NCBI GenBank assembly: GCA_947254645.1
Contig: CAMYDW010000018.1
Span: forward strand, 1 to 31,489
DNA from: an uncultured Peptococcaceae bacterium
GTDB lineage: Bacteria > Bacillota > Peptococcia > Peptococcales > Peptococcaceae
Length of the DNA: 31,489 nt
Reading direction: 5' to 3'
Positions within the stretch are counted from its first letter, which is position 1; the number at the start of each line of letters is the position of its first letter. The translations under genes were made by a program, and so were the position numbers. Shown in pieces: positions 14,950 to 22,526 of this stretch. The notes below the pieces were generated by a model, which was not told where the DNA came from, did not search any database, and saw only the letters and a program-made list of their open reading frames with translations.

Positions 14950-15294
14950 TTACGCATCTCCTAAATCTTTTATAATTTTCTCTATTTTAGCACCATATTC
15001 CAGAGATTCATCTAAATAAAATCGTAACTCAGGTACATTTCTCACTTGCAATCTTTTACTTAAAGCAGTTCTGAGAAATCCTTTTGATTGTTCTAAAGCT
15101 TCAAGAAGCTCATTTCTTTCTTGTGCATTACCTAACTTACTAACATATACTTTGGCAACGCTACCATCAGGTGATAATTCTAAATCTGTGATACTTACCA
15201 TACCATTGATAATAGGATTTTTGCTTTCAGTCATAAAAATCTCAACCAAATCACGTTTTATTTCGCCAGCAAGTCGAAAGTTTCTTTTTGACAT
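14950..15294 (-). CDS. rbfA: 30S ribosome-binding factor A
   Basis: A 114-residue single KH-type domain. Family features include RLAGEIKRDLVEI, GMVSITDLELSPDGSVAKVYVS, GFLRTALSKRLQVRNVPELRF and the YGAKIEKII end. RbfA binds late 30S precursors and is needed for 16S 5'-end maturation and cold growth; RsgA, also encoded in this run, releases it. Gap to infB is 11 bp; AGGAGG lies upstream of the ATG. nrnA begins immediately after the stop. Confidence 0.97.
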   Translation of the reverse strand: MSKRNFRLAGEIKRDLVEIFMTESKNPIINGMVSITDLELSPDGSVAKVYVSKLGNAQERNELLEALEQSKGFLRTALSKRLQVRNVPELRFYLDESLEYGAKIEKIIKDLGDA

Positions 15295-15305
15295 CTTTCT
15301 TCCTC

Positions 15306-17477
15306 CTAAAGCTCTCTTTTAACTTCTTCTAGGAGATATGCTTCAAAGATGTCCCCTTCTTTAAAATCATTGAATCGTTCAAGACTAATACCACATTCAT
15401 AGCCACTAGCAACTTCGCGAACATCATCTTTGAAACGTTTTAATGCTGCAATTTCACCATCGTAAATGATGATACCATCTCTCAGCACTCTAACCTTGCA
15501 ATGACGTGTAATTTTACCATCGGTAATATAGCAACCAGCAATATTACCAACCTTAGGAACACGTATAACAGAACGAATTTCCGCTTGTCCTAAATCAGTT
15601 TCTTTGATGTCCGGTGCAAGCAAGCCACTCATTGCAGCTTTCACATCATCGATAGCTTCATAAATAATGCTATAGGTTTTTACATCAACTTGTTCTTTTT
15701 CGGCAAGTTTTTTTGCGTTAACATCAGGACGAACATTAAAACCGATAATAACTGCATTAGAAGCCATTGCTAAACTGACATCAGTTTCGCGAATGCCGCC
15801 AACTGCAGTACGAATGATATTAACACGCACTTCATCTGTACTTAGTTTTTCTAATGATTGACGAATTGCTTCAATAGAACCTTGTGTATCGGCTTTTAAA
15901 ACAATATTTAATTCAACAACGTTTCCTTGTTGAATTTGGTTAAATAAATCTTCTAAAGAAACTTTTCCACCATGGGTAATTTCTTTAAGATGTTTTTCTT
16001 GAGAACGTTGTTCAGCAACTTGTTTTGCTAGTCTTTCGTTATCAACGACAGCAAAATCATCACCAGCTTCTGGCACATCGTTTAGTCCCAAAATTTCTGC
16101 TGGCATAGATGGACCAGCTTCGTTAATAGCGTTGCCTCTGTAGTCAAACATTGCGCGAATACGCCCTTGAGTAGAACCAACAATGAGGAAATCCCCATTG
16201 TGCAGAGTACCATTTTGCACCAGTAAGGTTGCTGTTGCCCCACGATTTTTATCTAATTTAGATTCAACAACTTTACCCTTAGCACTTCTATTAGGGTTAG
16301 CTTTTAAATCTTCAACTTCAGCGACAAGTAAAATCATTTCTAAAAGATCGCTGATACCTATATTTTTCTTCGCAGAAACTGGTACCATAATGGTATTGCC
16401 ACCCCATTCTTCTGAGATTAAACCATATTGGCTAAGTTCAGATTTGATGGTTTCTGGATTTGCATCTGGTTTGTCAATTTTATTAATGGCAACAATAATT
16501 GGTACTTCAGCAGCCTTTGCATGATCAATAGCCTCAATCGTTTGAGGCATTACGCCATCATCTGCAGCAACAACTAAAATTGCAATATCTGTTACTTGAG
16601 CACCACGTGCTCTCATTGCAGTAAAAGCTTCATGTCCAGGAGTATCAAGGAAGGTAATTTTTTCTCCATTTACAGATACTTGATAAGCACCAATATGTTG
16701 TGTAATACCACCGGCTTCAGTTGAAGTGACATCAGAATTACGAATTTGGTCGAGCAAAGAAGTTTTACCATGGTCAACGTGTCCCATAATAGTAACTACT
16801 GCTGGTCGTTTCTTTAATAGACTAGGATCATCTGCTTCTTCTTGTTCAGACAGTAAATTTTCTTCCATTGTAGCTTTTATTTCAATGGTAGCACCATATT
16901 CATCGGCAATGATAGTTGCTGTTTCTACATCAAGTTCTTGGTTCATGGTTGCCATGACACCTAGTGACATTAATTTCATAATCACTTCAGAAGCTTTTTT
17001 GCCGAGTTGTCTAGCTAAATCTTGCACAGTAATGCTCTGATCCATGATGACATGGTATTGTACTTCTGCAAATTCTCTCACTTCTTTAACTGGCATTTGT
17101 TTCTTTTTATGTTTTTTATTTTTATTATTTTTTCTATTATTAAAATCTCTGTTTTCTTTATTAAATGACTTTTTTGAATGATTATTTGAATTTTTTTCCT
17201 TGTTACGATTATTATGTTTCTCTACAGAATATTCATTTTTTGAATCTTTGGTATCTTCTGTTGTTTTAGATGGCTTTTGTTTAGGTTGTTTTTCTTTGCT
17301 AATAGTTTTATCTTCCTTACTTTTAGTGTATTTCTTTCTAATTATTTCTGCCTCTTCCGAGGAAATAGAACTCATATGATTGGATACTGAAATGTTTAAT
17401 TCTTTCAGATCATTAATAATAGTTTTTGAATTTTGATGTAACTCTTTTGCTAATTCATATATTCTAATTTTACTCAT
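15306..17477 (-). CDS. infB: Translation initiation factor IF-2
   Basis: A 723-residue GTPase, on the short side as in many low-GC Bacillota. The N-terminal IF2N helical segment (1-50) is followed by a disordered Lys/Asn/Glu linker (about 51-127) and a second IF2N domain (about 135-205). The GTPase domain has G1 GHVDHGKT (232-239), G3 DTPGHEAFTAMRARGAQ and G4 NKID. C-terminal beta-barrels and the fMet-tRNA-binding domain close the protein (RVLRDGIIIYDGEIAALKRF). It positions initiator tRNA on the 30S subunit and promotes subunit joining. GGAGGTGG precedes the ATG. The canonical ylxQ-infB-rbfA order is kept. Confidence 0.98.
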   Translation of the reverse strand: MSKIRIYELAKELHQNSKTIINDLKELNISVSNHMSSISSEEAEIIRKKYTKSKEDKTISKEKQPKQKPSKTTEDTKDSKNEYSVEKHNNRNKEKNSNNHSKKSFNKENRDFNNRKNNKNKKHKKKQMPVKEVREFAEVQYHVIMDQSITVQDLARQLGKKASEVIMKLMSLGVMATMNQELDVETATIIADEYGATIEIKATMEENLLSEQEEADDPSLLKKRPAVVTIMGHVDHGKTSLLDQIRNSDVTSTEAGGITQHIGAYQVSVNGEKITFLDTPGHEAFTAMRARGAQVTDIAILVVAADDGVMPQTIEAIDHAKAAEVPIIVAINKIDKPDANPETIKSELSQYGLISEEWGGNTIMVPVSAKKNIGISDLLEMILLVAEVEDLKANPNRSAKGKVVESKLDKNRGATATLLVQNGTLHNGDFLIVGSTQGRIRAMFDYRGNAINEAGPSMPAEILGLNDVPEAGDDFAVVDNERLAKQVAEQRSQEKHLKEITHGGKVSLEDLFNQIQQGNVVELNIVLKADTQGSIEAIRQSLEKLSTDEVRVNIIRTAVGGIRETDVSLAMASNAVIIGFNVRPDVNAKKLAEKEQVDVKTYSIIYEAIDDVKAAMSGLLAPDIKETDLGQAEIRSVIRVPKVGNIAGCYITDGKITRHCKVRVLRDGIIIYDGEIAALKRFKDDVREVASGYECGISLERFNDFKEGDIFEAYLLEEVKREL

Positions 17478-17504
17478 AGAGCCACCTCCGTTGCATAATA
17501 TTTA

Positions 17505-17810
17505 TTAAACTAATGTTTGAATATGATTTGCCATTTTTTCATCTGTTAATGCCAAAATTGTTTTATATGAGGTACCAATTGCCAAGCCTAATGCTTCTTG
17601 TTCGCCAAAAACAATATATGGTACTTGAAATTGTTCTGCTGTTTTTTTCCAACGTTGAATTGCATTTGTTGATGCCGTTTCAGAGATGATTAATAGAAAA
17701 ACCTTTTGTTTTTTTAAATGAGCTAAAACTGCTTGTTCACCAGCTTTTACTGTTCTTGCCTTCGCCGCAAACCCCAAATAAGTAAAAATTTTATGATTCT
17801 GTTGTAACAT
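17505..17810 (-). CDS. ylxQ: L7Ae-family ribosomal protein YlxQ
   Basis: A 101-residue member of the L7Ae/L30e/Gadd45 fold. It begins with YLGFAAKARTVKAGEQAVLAH, followed by LLIISETASTNAIQRW, which is the RNA-contacting region of the family. YlxQ binds kink-turn-like RNA; its cellular target is not firmly established. Its ATG lies inside the end of rnpM (20-bp overlap), so the two are translationally linked. It sits 27 bp before infB, the standard place in Bacillota. Confidence 0.9.
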   Translation of the reverse strand: MLQQNHKIFTYLGFAAKARTVKAGEQAVLAHLKKQKVFLLIISETASTNAIQRWKKTAEQFQVPYIVFGEQEALGLAIGTSYKTILALTDEKMANHIQTLV

Positions 17811-18057
17811 ATTTCAATGCCTCGTTATAGATTTCTTCATTTATTTCAACATCAAGCGCACGATCAATTCTTTTGCTTTTTTTTGCATTTTCAATACATG
17901 CTTTACTCGAACATAAATAGGCACCACGTCCTTGTTTTTTTCCAGAGGTATCAATAGTAACTTCTCCTTCTGGAGAACGCACAATGCGAATCAAATCTTT
18001 TTTCTCTATTTTTTTATGGCAAATAGCACAAGTTCTTAAAACAGGCTTTTTAGACAT
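17791..18057 (-). CDS. rnpM: RNase P modulator RnpM (YlxR, DUF448)
   Basis: An 88-residue YlxR/DUF448 protein. Visible signatures are RTCAICHKKIEKKDLIRIV (C10, C13) and GRGAYLCSSKACIENA (C49, C54). Positive charge and the GRGAY loop suit RNA binding. The B. subtilis homologue binds the RNase P RNA and modulates its activity. It overlaps nusA by 8 bp and ylxQ by 20 bp, one of the tightest junctions in the window. Confidence 0.92.
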   Translation of the reverse strand: MSKKPVLRTCAICHKKIEKKDLIRIVRSPEGEVTIDTSGKKQGRGAYLCSSKACIENAKKSKRIDRALDVEINEEIYNEALKYVTTES

Positions 18058-19150
18058 TTACTTCACCACGGCAATCTTCTTCATCGCAGAAAATGTAATT
18101 ATAGGAAATACCTTGTTCATCTGCCTGAGATTGGCTTTTAATATCAATTTTCCAGCTTGTTAGTTTGGCAGCTAAACGAGCGTTTTGACCTTCTTTTCCT
18201 ATAGCTAATGAAAGCTGATTATCTGGTACAATGACAATAGCTTTTTTATTTTCTTCATCTGCTATTACATCAATAACCAGTGAAGGACTAAGCGCTTCTG
18301 CAATATAAATATCTGGAGATTCATCCCAATTGATAATATCAATTTTTTCGCCACATAATTCATCTACTATCATTTTTACACGAGTCCCATTAGGACCAAC
18401 ACATGCACCAACCGCATCAATATCTTCACTTAAAGATTGAACTGCGATTTTAGATCTCATTCCGGCTTCACGTGCAACTGAATTAATGATTACATATCCA
18501 TCTTTTATCTCTGGAACTTCTAATTCAAATAAACGTGTAAGCAAATCTTTATTGGTGCGTGAAATCATTACTTGAGCACCTTTATTTGAATTTTTGGCTT
18601 CAATAATGCATGCTTTGATGCGTTTATTAACATAGTATTGTTCACCAGGAATTTGTTCTTCTAAAGCTAAGATGGCTTCAACCTTATTTAATTTGATATA
18701 GCAGACGCCCGCATCTATTCGCTCTATTGTGCCGCTGATAATTTCTGATTTTCTATTAGAAAATTCATTATAAATGATATTACGCTCTGCTTCTCTAATA
18801 CGCTGTACAACAACTTGTTTAGCAGTTTGAGCGGCAATACGACCAAAATTCTTTGGTTGTTCATTAACTTCAATCAAATCCCCTAAAGAGATAAATGGAT
18901 TGATTTCTTTTGCATCTTCTAATGATATTTCTGTTTGAGGAGATTGTACGTCCTCAACCACCTCTTTAATCGCGTAAGCTAAAATATCTCCAGTTATAGA
19001 ATCCATTTGAATTCTGACATTAGTTAATGAATCATAATTTTTCTTGTATGCTGATACCAATGCTGCTTCAATGGCCTCTAATATAACGGATGCTTTTATT
19101 CCTTTTTCTTTTTCAATATCATGCAAAGCTGCAATAAATTCTTTGTTCAT
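18050..19150 (-). CDS. nusA: Transcription termination/antitermination factor NusA
   Basis: A 366-residue short NusA, the Bacillota form lacking the C-terminal acidic repeats of E. coli. The N-terminal RNA polymerase-binding domain covers about 1-130. An S1 domain starts near 135 (SEIISGTIERIDAGVCYI). KH1 has VGACVGPNGTRVKMIV and KH2 has LAIGKEGQNARLAAKL. It binds RNA polymerase and nascent RNA, influencing pausing, intrinsic termination and rRNA synthesis. AGAGGTG precedes the ATG; the gene is 14 bp after rimP and overlaps rnpM by 8 bp. Confidence 0.97.
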   Translation of the reverse strand: MNKEFIAALHDIEKEKGIKASVILEAIEAALVSAYKKNYDSLTNVRIQMDSITGDILAYAIKEVVEDVQSPQTEISLEDAKEINPFISLGDLIEVNEQPKNFGRIAAQTAKQVVVQRIREAERNIIYNEFSNRKSEIISGTIERIDAGVCYIKLNKVEAILALEEQIPGEQYYVNKRIKACIIEAKNSNKGAQVMISRTNKDLLTRLFELEVPEIKDGYVIINSVAREAGMRSKIAVQSLSEDIDAVGACVGPNGTRVKMIVDELCGEKIDIINWDESPDIYIAEALSPSLVIDVIADEENKKAIVIVPDNQLSLAIGKEGQNARLAAKLTSWKIDIKSQSQADEQGISYNYIFCDEEDCRGEVNV

Positions 19151-19164
19151 CTCACACCTCTAAA

Positions 19165-19635
19165 TTAAAAATCACAATACAATTGTGTTTTACTTATATC
19201 ATTAAAGTGAATCTTTATTGTTTTGCTATCAATCGATAACATAATATCTTCATCACCAACATTTTCTAATATCCCAATAAACTCTTTTTGTCCATCAATA
19301 CTTTTATATAGACGAACGCGTACCTTTTCATTAATAAATCGATGATAATGTTCTAAATTATACAATTCTCGCTCTAATCCCGGAGACGAGACTTCTAAAT
19401 TATAAGCATCTTTCAAAGGCAAATTGTCGTCCTCGTCAAGAGCTGTACTTAACATACGACTAACGGTTTCACAAGCGCTTATATCCATCTTTTTATCTGG
19501 ATCTAACGGTTCGATGTATAGTCTCAAAACTGCATCACTGTGATTTTTTTTATATTCAATATGATAAATAGCATATTCTAAGTTGTTGATAGCTGATTCA
19601 TAGGTATCCAACACATAGCGTTCTATTTTATTCAT
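19165..19635 (-). CDS. rimP: Ribosome maturation factor RimP
   Basis: A 156-residue RimP (YlxS) with N-terminal alpha/beta domain and C-terminal SH3-like barrel. Family blocks include VLRLYIEPLDPDKKMDISACE, LEVSSPGLERELYNLEHY and KEFIGILEN. It binds 30S precursors and helps S12 and neighbouring proteins assemble. I start it at ATG 19635 (MNKIERYVLDTY), behind AAAGGTGG. The open frame extends 30 codons further (to 19725), but that stretch crosses the promoter and leader hairpin, has no family match, and would overlap the end of acpP. Confidence 0.95.
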   Translation of the reverse strand: MNKIERYVLDTYESAINNLEYAIYHIEYKKNHSDAVLRLYIEPLDPDKKMDISACETVSRMLSTALDEDDNLPLKDAYNLEVSSPGLERELYNLEHYHRFINEKVRVRLYKSIDGQKEFIGILENVGDEDIMLSIDSKTIKIHFNDISKTQLYCDF

Positions 19636-19661
19636 ATACTCACCACCTTTTATATAAACAC

Positions 19662-19687
19662 GAAAGAGTGGGATATCCCACTCTTTC
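19662..19687 (-). promoter_or_regulatory. Perfect hairpin at the 5' end of the rimP operon leader
   Basis: A perfect 26-bp palindrome whose RNA folds into an 11-bp stem (19662-19672 with 19677-19687; arms GAAAGAGTGGG and CCCACTCTTTC) around an ATAT loop. It begins only 3-5 nt after the predicted transcription start and ends 26 nt before the ATG. The downstream sequence (GTGTTTATAT) is not a terminator U tract. It is more likely an mRNA-stabilising or protein-binding leader element. Confidence 0.75.
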
Positions 19688-19696
19688 TCCGTCAAT

Positions 19697-19725
19697 ATAA
19701 TACCATAAAACATAGTGTTTGACAA
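19697..19725 (-). promoter_or_regulatory. Sigma-A-type promoter of the rimP-nusA-infB operon
   Basis: On the - strand, TTGTCA (19725-19720), a 17-bp spacer and TATTAT (19702-19697). It lies just after the acpP stop; initiation is expected near 19690. This splits the long run into two potential transcription units, although read-through from acpP is also possible because no terminator is seen there. Confidence 0.75.
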
Positions 19726-19726
19726 A

Positions 19727-19954
19727 CTATGCTAATAATTCCTCGACATACTTCGCTAGTTCAGACACTGTTTTTAAAGATTCCACCATTTCATCGGATA
19801 GCTTAATCGAAAACTGACTTTCAATTGCCATAATAACTTCAACAACATCTAAAGAATCAGCTTGCAACTCTTCAAATGTTGTTGTGTCTTTAACTTTCGT
19901 AACATCAACTTTCATTTGCTTCGCGATAATGTTTTTTATTGTATCTTGTATCAT
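19727..19954 (-). CDS. acpP: Acyl carrier protein
   Basis: A 75-residue acidic four-helix carrier protein. The 4'-phosphopantetheine site is S34 in ELQADSLDVVEV. It carries growing acyl chains in type II fatty acid synthesis and supplies acyl-ACP to PlsX. Its ATG overlaps the plsX stop by 4 bp (ATGA), and GGAGG lies in the end of plsX. Genes for fab enzymes, rnc or smc, which often surround acpP, are absent here. Confidence 0.97.
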   Translation of the reverse strand: MIQDTIKNIIAKQMKVDVTKVKDTTTFEELQADSLDVVEVIMAIESQFSIKLSDEMVESLKTVSELAKYVEELLA

Positions 19955-20952
19955 ACAGAATCCTCCATTATATTATGTTTTATTTTTTCGACTAGATTTG
20001 TTTTAACACAATTCTCTGCCATCCTAATACCATTGGCAAAAGCTCTCGCATCACTATTCCCATGGCAGACAATGCTAGCACCATTTAAACCCAACAATGG
20101 AGAGCCGCCCACTTCTTTTGAATCAAAATTTTTCTTAAAATTTATCAAACAGGGCTTTAAGAGCAATGCTCCGATTTTGTACATCAAGGAAGAATTTATT
20201 TCTTCCTTTAATGTTGAAAAGATAGTTTTTCCCATACCTTCCATTGTTTTCAATAAAATATTTCCAGTAAATCCATCACACACAATGACATCGATTGGTG
20301 CTGTTAAAACTTCATTTCCTTCTATATTACCATAAAAATCTATATTTGTATTATTTTTTAGCAAAGAAAATGATTCCTGTGTTAATGTATTTCCCTTTGT
20401 TTCCTCACTTCCATTATTTAATAAACCCACTTTCACATTATTAGACTTATTTAGAAGTACTTCCGCAAAGCTCTTCCCCATAATCGCAAATTGAAGTAAA
20501 TTCAAAGAATCTACATCAGTATTTGCGCCAGCATCAATTAAAATTTTAGGACCAGTGACTGAAGGAAGTTGAACAGCAATTGCAGGTCTTTTAATACCTT
20601 TAATTCTTCCTATTTCAAATAAACCAGCCACTAATTGTGCCCCAGTGCTTCCAGCAGAAACCACTGCATCCGCGCGGCCTTCTTTCACTAATCTAGAAGC
20701 AATACAGATTGAGGCATTTCTTTTTGAACGATATGCTTGAGCAGGATGTTCATCCATTCCTATAATGGTATCAGTATGTATTATTTCTATTCTATCTTTT
20801 AAATCTTCATCTATGAGTGATTCAATTTGTGATTTATCACCAACTAAATACATTTTTTCTATATTAGAGCTATTTCTTAACGCTTTACATGCACCCAGAA
20901 CAGTTTCTTTTGGTGCAAAATCACCACCCATTGCATCTACAGAAATAATCAT
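19951..20952 (-). CDS. plsX: Phosphate acyltransferase PlsX
   Basis: A 333-residue PlsX, normal length. Diagnostic segments are IISVDAMGGDFAPKETVLGA at the N-terminus, DAVVSAGSTGAQLVAG, ILIDAGANTDVDSLNLLQFA, VIVCDGFTGNILLKTMEG and GLNGASIVCHGNSDARAF. It converts acyl-ACP to acyl-phosphate for PlsY, the first committed step of phosphatidic acid synthesis, at the membrane surface. Start and stop each overlap a neighbour by 4 bp (rpe and acpP). The downstream partner acpP supplies its substrate carrier, whereas fapR and fab genes are missing from the context. Confidence 0.97.
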   Translation of the reverse strand: MIISVDAMGGDFAPKETVLGACKALRNSSNIEKMYLVGDKSQIESLIDEDLKDRIEIIHTDTIIGMDEHPAQAYRSKRNASICIASRLVKEGRADAVVSAGSTGAQLVAGLFEIGRIKGIKRPAIAVQLPSVTGPKILIDAGANTDVDSLNLLQFAIMGKSFAEVLLNKSNNVKVGLLNNGSEETKGNTLTQESFSLLKNNTNIDFYGNIEGNEVLTAPIDVIVCDGFTGNILLKTMEGMGKTIFSTLKEEINSSLMYKIGALLLKPCLINFKKNFDSKEVGGSPLLGLNGASIVCHGNSDARAFANGIRMAENCVKTNLVEKIKHNIMEDSV

Positions 20953-21632
20953 ACATACTCACCTACTAGTTCCTCTTTTTCTAAAGATTTTTTCAGATTA
21001 TCAATAGCAAGTTGTCGATCTGGCTTACCAAAAATGGCGCTACCAGCAACAAGAACATCAGCGCCACTATTTGTTACTAATGCAGCCGTATTCGTATTAA
21101 TACCACCATCAACCTCAATTAATAGGTCTGGATGTAATTGACTTTTTAAATCAGAGAGTTTTTTTATTTTATGTGTAATATCAATAAAAGATTGTCCACC
21201 AAATCCAGGATTAACACTCATAAGAAGAACAAGATCGATATCTTTGATATATTCTTCAATGCCATCTAATGGTGTTGAAGGATTAAATGATATCCCTACT
21301 TTACATCCGTTTTCTTTAATTAGTTTAATGGCTTCTGGTATATTATAGGTCGCTTCCTTATGGATAGTGATTAAATCTGCCCCTGCTTCAGCAAAATTTT
21401 TGATATATCTAGTTGGTTCAGCAATCATTAAATGAGTATCAAAAAATAACTTGCTTTTATTTCTTAAGGATTTAATGACTGGTGGACCAAATGTAATATT
21501 TGGAACAAATAAGCCATCCATTACATCTAGGTGTACCCATTTAATACCAGCATTTTCAATATCTTCAAGTTCATCTGCGATTTTAGAAAAATCTGCAGAT
21601 AGTAACGATGGAGAAAAGATTATTTCTTTCAT
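20949..21632 (-). CDS. rpe: Ribulose-phosphate 3-epimerase
   Basis: A 227-residue TIM-barrel epimerase. Signatures: FSPSLLSADFSKI, HLDVMDGLFVPNITFGP with metal ligands H34 and D36, FFDTHLMI, SVNPGFGGQSFI and IEVDGGINTNTAAL. It interconverts ribulose-5-phosphate and xylulose-5-phosphate in the pentose phosphate pathway. GGGAG precedes the ATG. It follows rsgA by 13 bp, the standard Bacillota arrangement, and overlaps plsX by 4 bp. A thiamine pyrophosphokinase gene, often next in line, is absent. Confidence 0.97.
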   Translation of the reverse strand: MKEIIFSPSLLSADFSKIADELEDIENAGIKWVHLDVMDGLFVPNITFGPPVIKSLRNKSKLFFDTHLMIAEPTRYIKNFAEAGADLITIHKEATYNIPEAIKLIKENGCKVGISFNPSTPLDGIEEYIKDIDLVLLMSVNPGFGGQSFIDITHKIKKLSDLKSQLHPDLLIEVDGGINTNTAALVTNSGADVLVAGSAIFGKPDRQLAIDNLKKSLEKEELVGEYV

Positions 21633-21645
21633 AATTTCACTCCCA

Positions 21646-22518
21646 CTAGTTATAGTTTTTTGTTTCTGAAATTTCCTTGATGAGCTTTATATAATTATCA
21701 TAACGTTCTTGACTAAAAAAACCTTCTGCTATTTTATTTTTGATTTCACAGTGTGGTTCATGCACGTGGGTACAGTTATGATATTTACATAAGTGAGAAT
21801 ATTCCTCATATTCCCAATATAAATATTTTAATTCTTCTTTTTTCATAATTCGGTCAATATCTAGCGCACTAAAACCTGGTGTGTCAATGATATAACCATT
21901 TTCTAAAGGAAAAAATTCTGATGTACGGGTTGTATTTTTTCCTCTATTTAGTTTTAAGCTAATATTTTGAACAGCTTGTTTTTCTTCACCAAGTAGCCTA
22001 TTAATTAATGATGATTTACCAACACCTGAGTTACCAGTAAGCGCGGTAATTTTATTTTTTAGGAATTTCTCTAAATGAGCCAAATCACCAGCTATATCCG
22101 TGAAAAATATTTCTATCCCAGTATGAAGATATATATCTTTGATACGCTGTTTTTCAAAGTCATTCGATAAGTCTATTTTAGAGATACAAATACTAGGATG
22201 TATCTTGTAGTACCTTGATAAAGCAATCATTTTATCTAATAGAAATGAATCATAATCTGGTGATTTAATTGAAGCAACAATCAGCAATTGATCAATATTT
22301 GCCAATCCTGGACGAGGAATAAAGTTTTTTCTCTCTTTGACTTCTGTAATTACTCCACAAAGTTCATCATTTTGAGGCTCAAAATGAACTAAATCACCAG
22401 CTACAATATGCAAATTTTGATGGAATTTTTGCTTCCCTGCTAATTTGCATTCAAACAAGATGTCATTTTCCATTACATAATAAAAGCCACCATGTTTCTT
22501 TAAAACAATTCCTTCCAT
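21646..22518 (-). CDS. rsgA: Ribosome small-subunit-dependent GTPase RsgA
   Basis: A 290-residue circularly permuted GTPase: OB-fold N-terminus, then G4 SKID (113-116), G1 GNSGVGKS (162-169) and G3 DTPG (212-215), and a zinc knuckle with C244, C249, H251 and C257. It checks late 30S maturation and releases RbfA. I use ATG 22518. The open frame allows GTG 22524, but that codon lies inside the AGAGGTG ribosome site serving the ATG. It follows prkC closely; the stp-prkC-rsgA-rpe order is conserved in Bacillota. Confidence 0.95.
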   Translation of the reverse strand: MEGIVLKKHGGFYYVMENDILFECKLAGKQKFHQNLHIVAGDLVHFEPQNDELCGVITEVKERKNFIPRPGLANIDQLLIVASIKSPDYDSFLLDKMIALSRYYKIHPSICISKIDLSNDFEKQRIKDIYLHTGIEIFFTDIAGDLAHLEKFLKNKITALTGNSGVGKSSLINRLLGEEKQAVQNISLKLNRGKNTTRTSEFFPLENGYIIDTPGFSALDIDRIMKKEELKYLYWEYEEYSHLCKYHNCTHVHEPHCEIKNKIAEGFFSQERYDNYIKLIKEISETKNYN

Positions 22519-22526
22519 AAACACCT

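Noticed and set aside
16183..16524. 113-codon + strand frame opposite infB
   Set aside because: Antisense to the IF2 GTPase domain, with no recognisable motif or start signal.
19636..19725. N-terminal extension of rimP by 30 codons
   Set aside because: The extra stretch crosses the promoter and the leader hairpin, overlaps the acpP end and has no RimP-like sequence. The ATG at 19635 has a good ribosome site and gives the normal family length.
19862..20335. 157-codon + strand frame opposite acpP and plsX
   Set aside because: It crosses two well-supported genes on the other strand. The hydrophobic, Phe/Ser-rich product looks like the reverse reading of AT-rich coding sequence.
22519..22524. 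GTG start for rsgA two codons upstream
   Set aside because: The GTG is part of the AGAGGTG ribosome site that serves the ATG at 22518.
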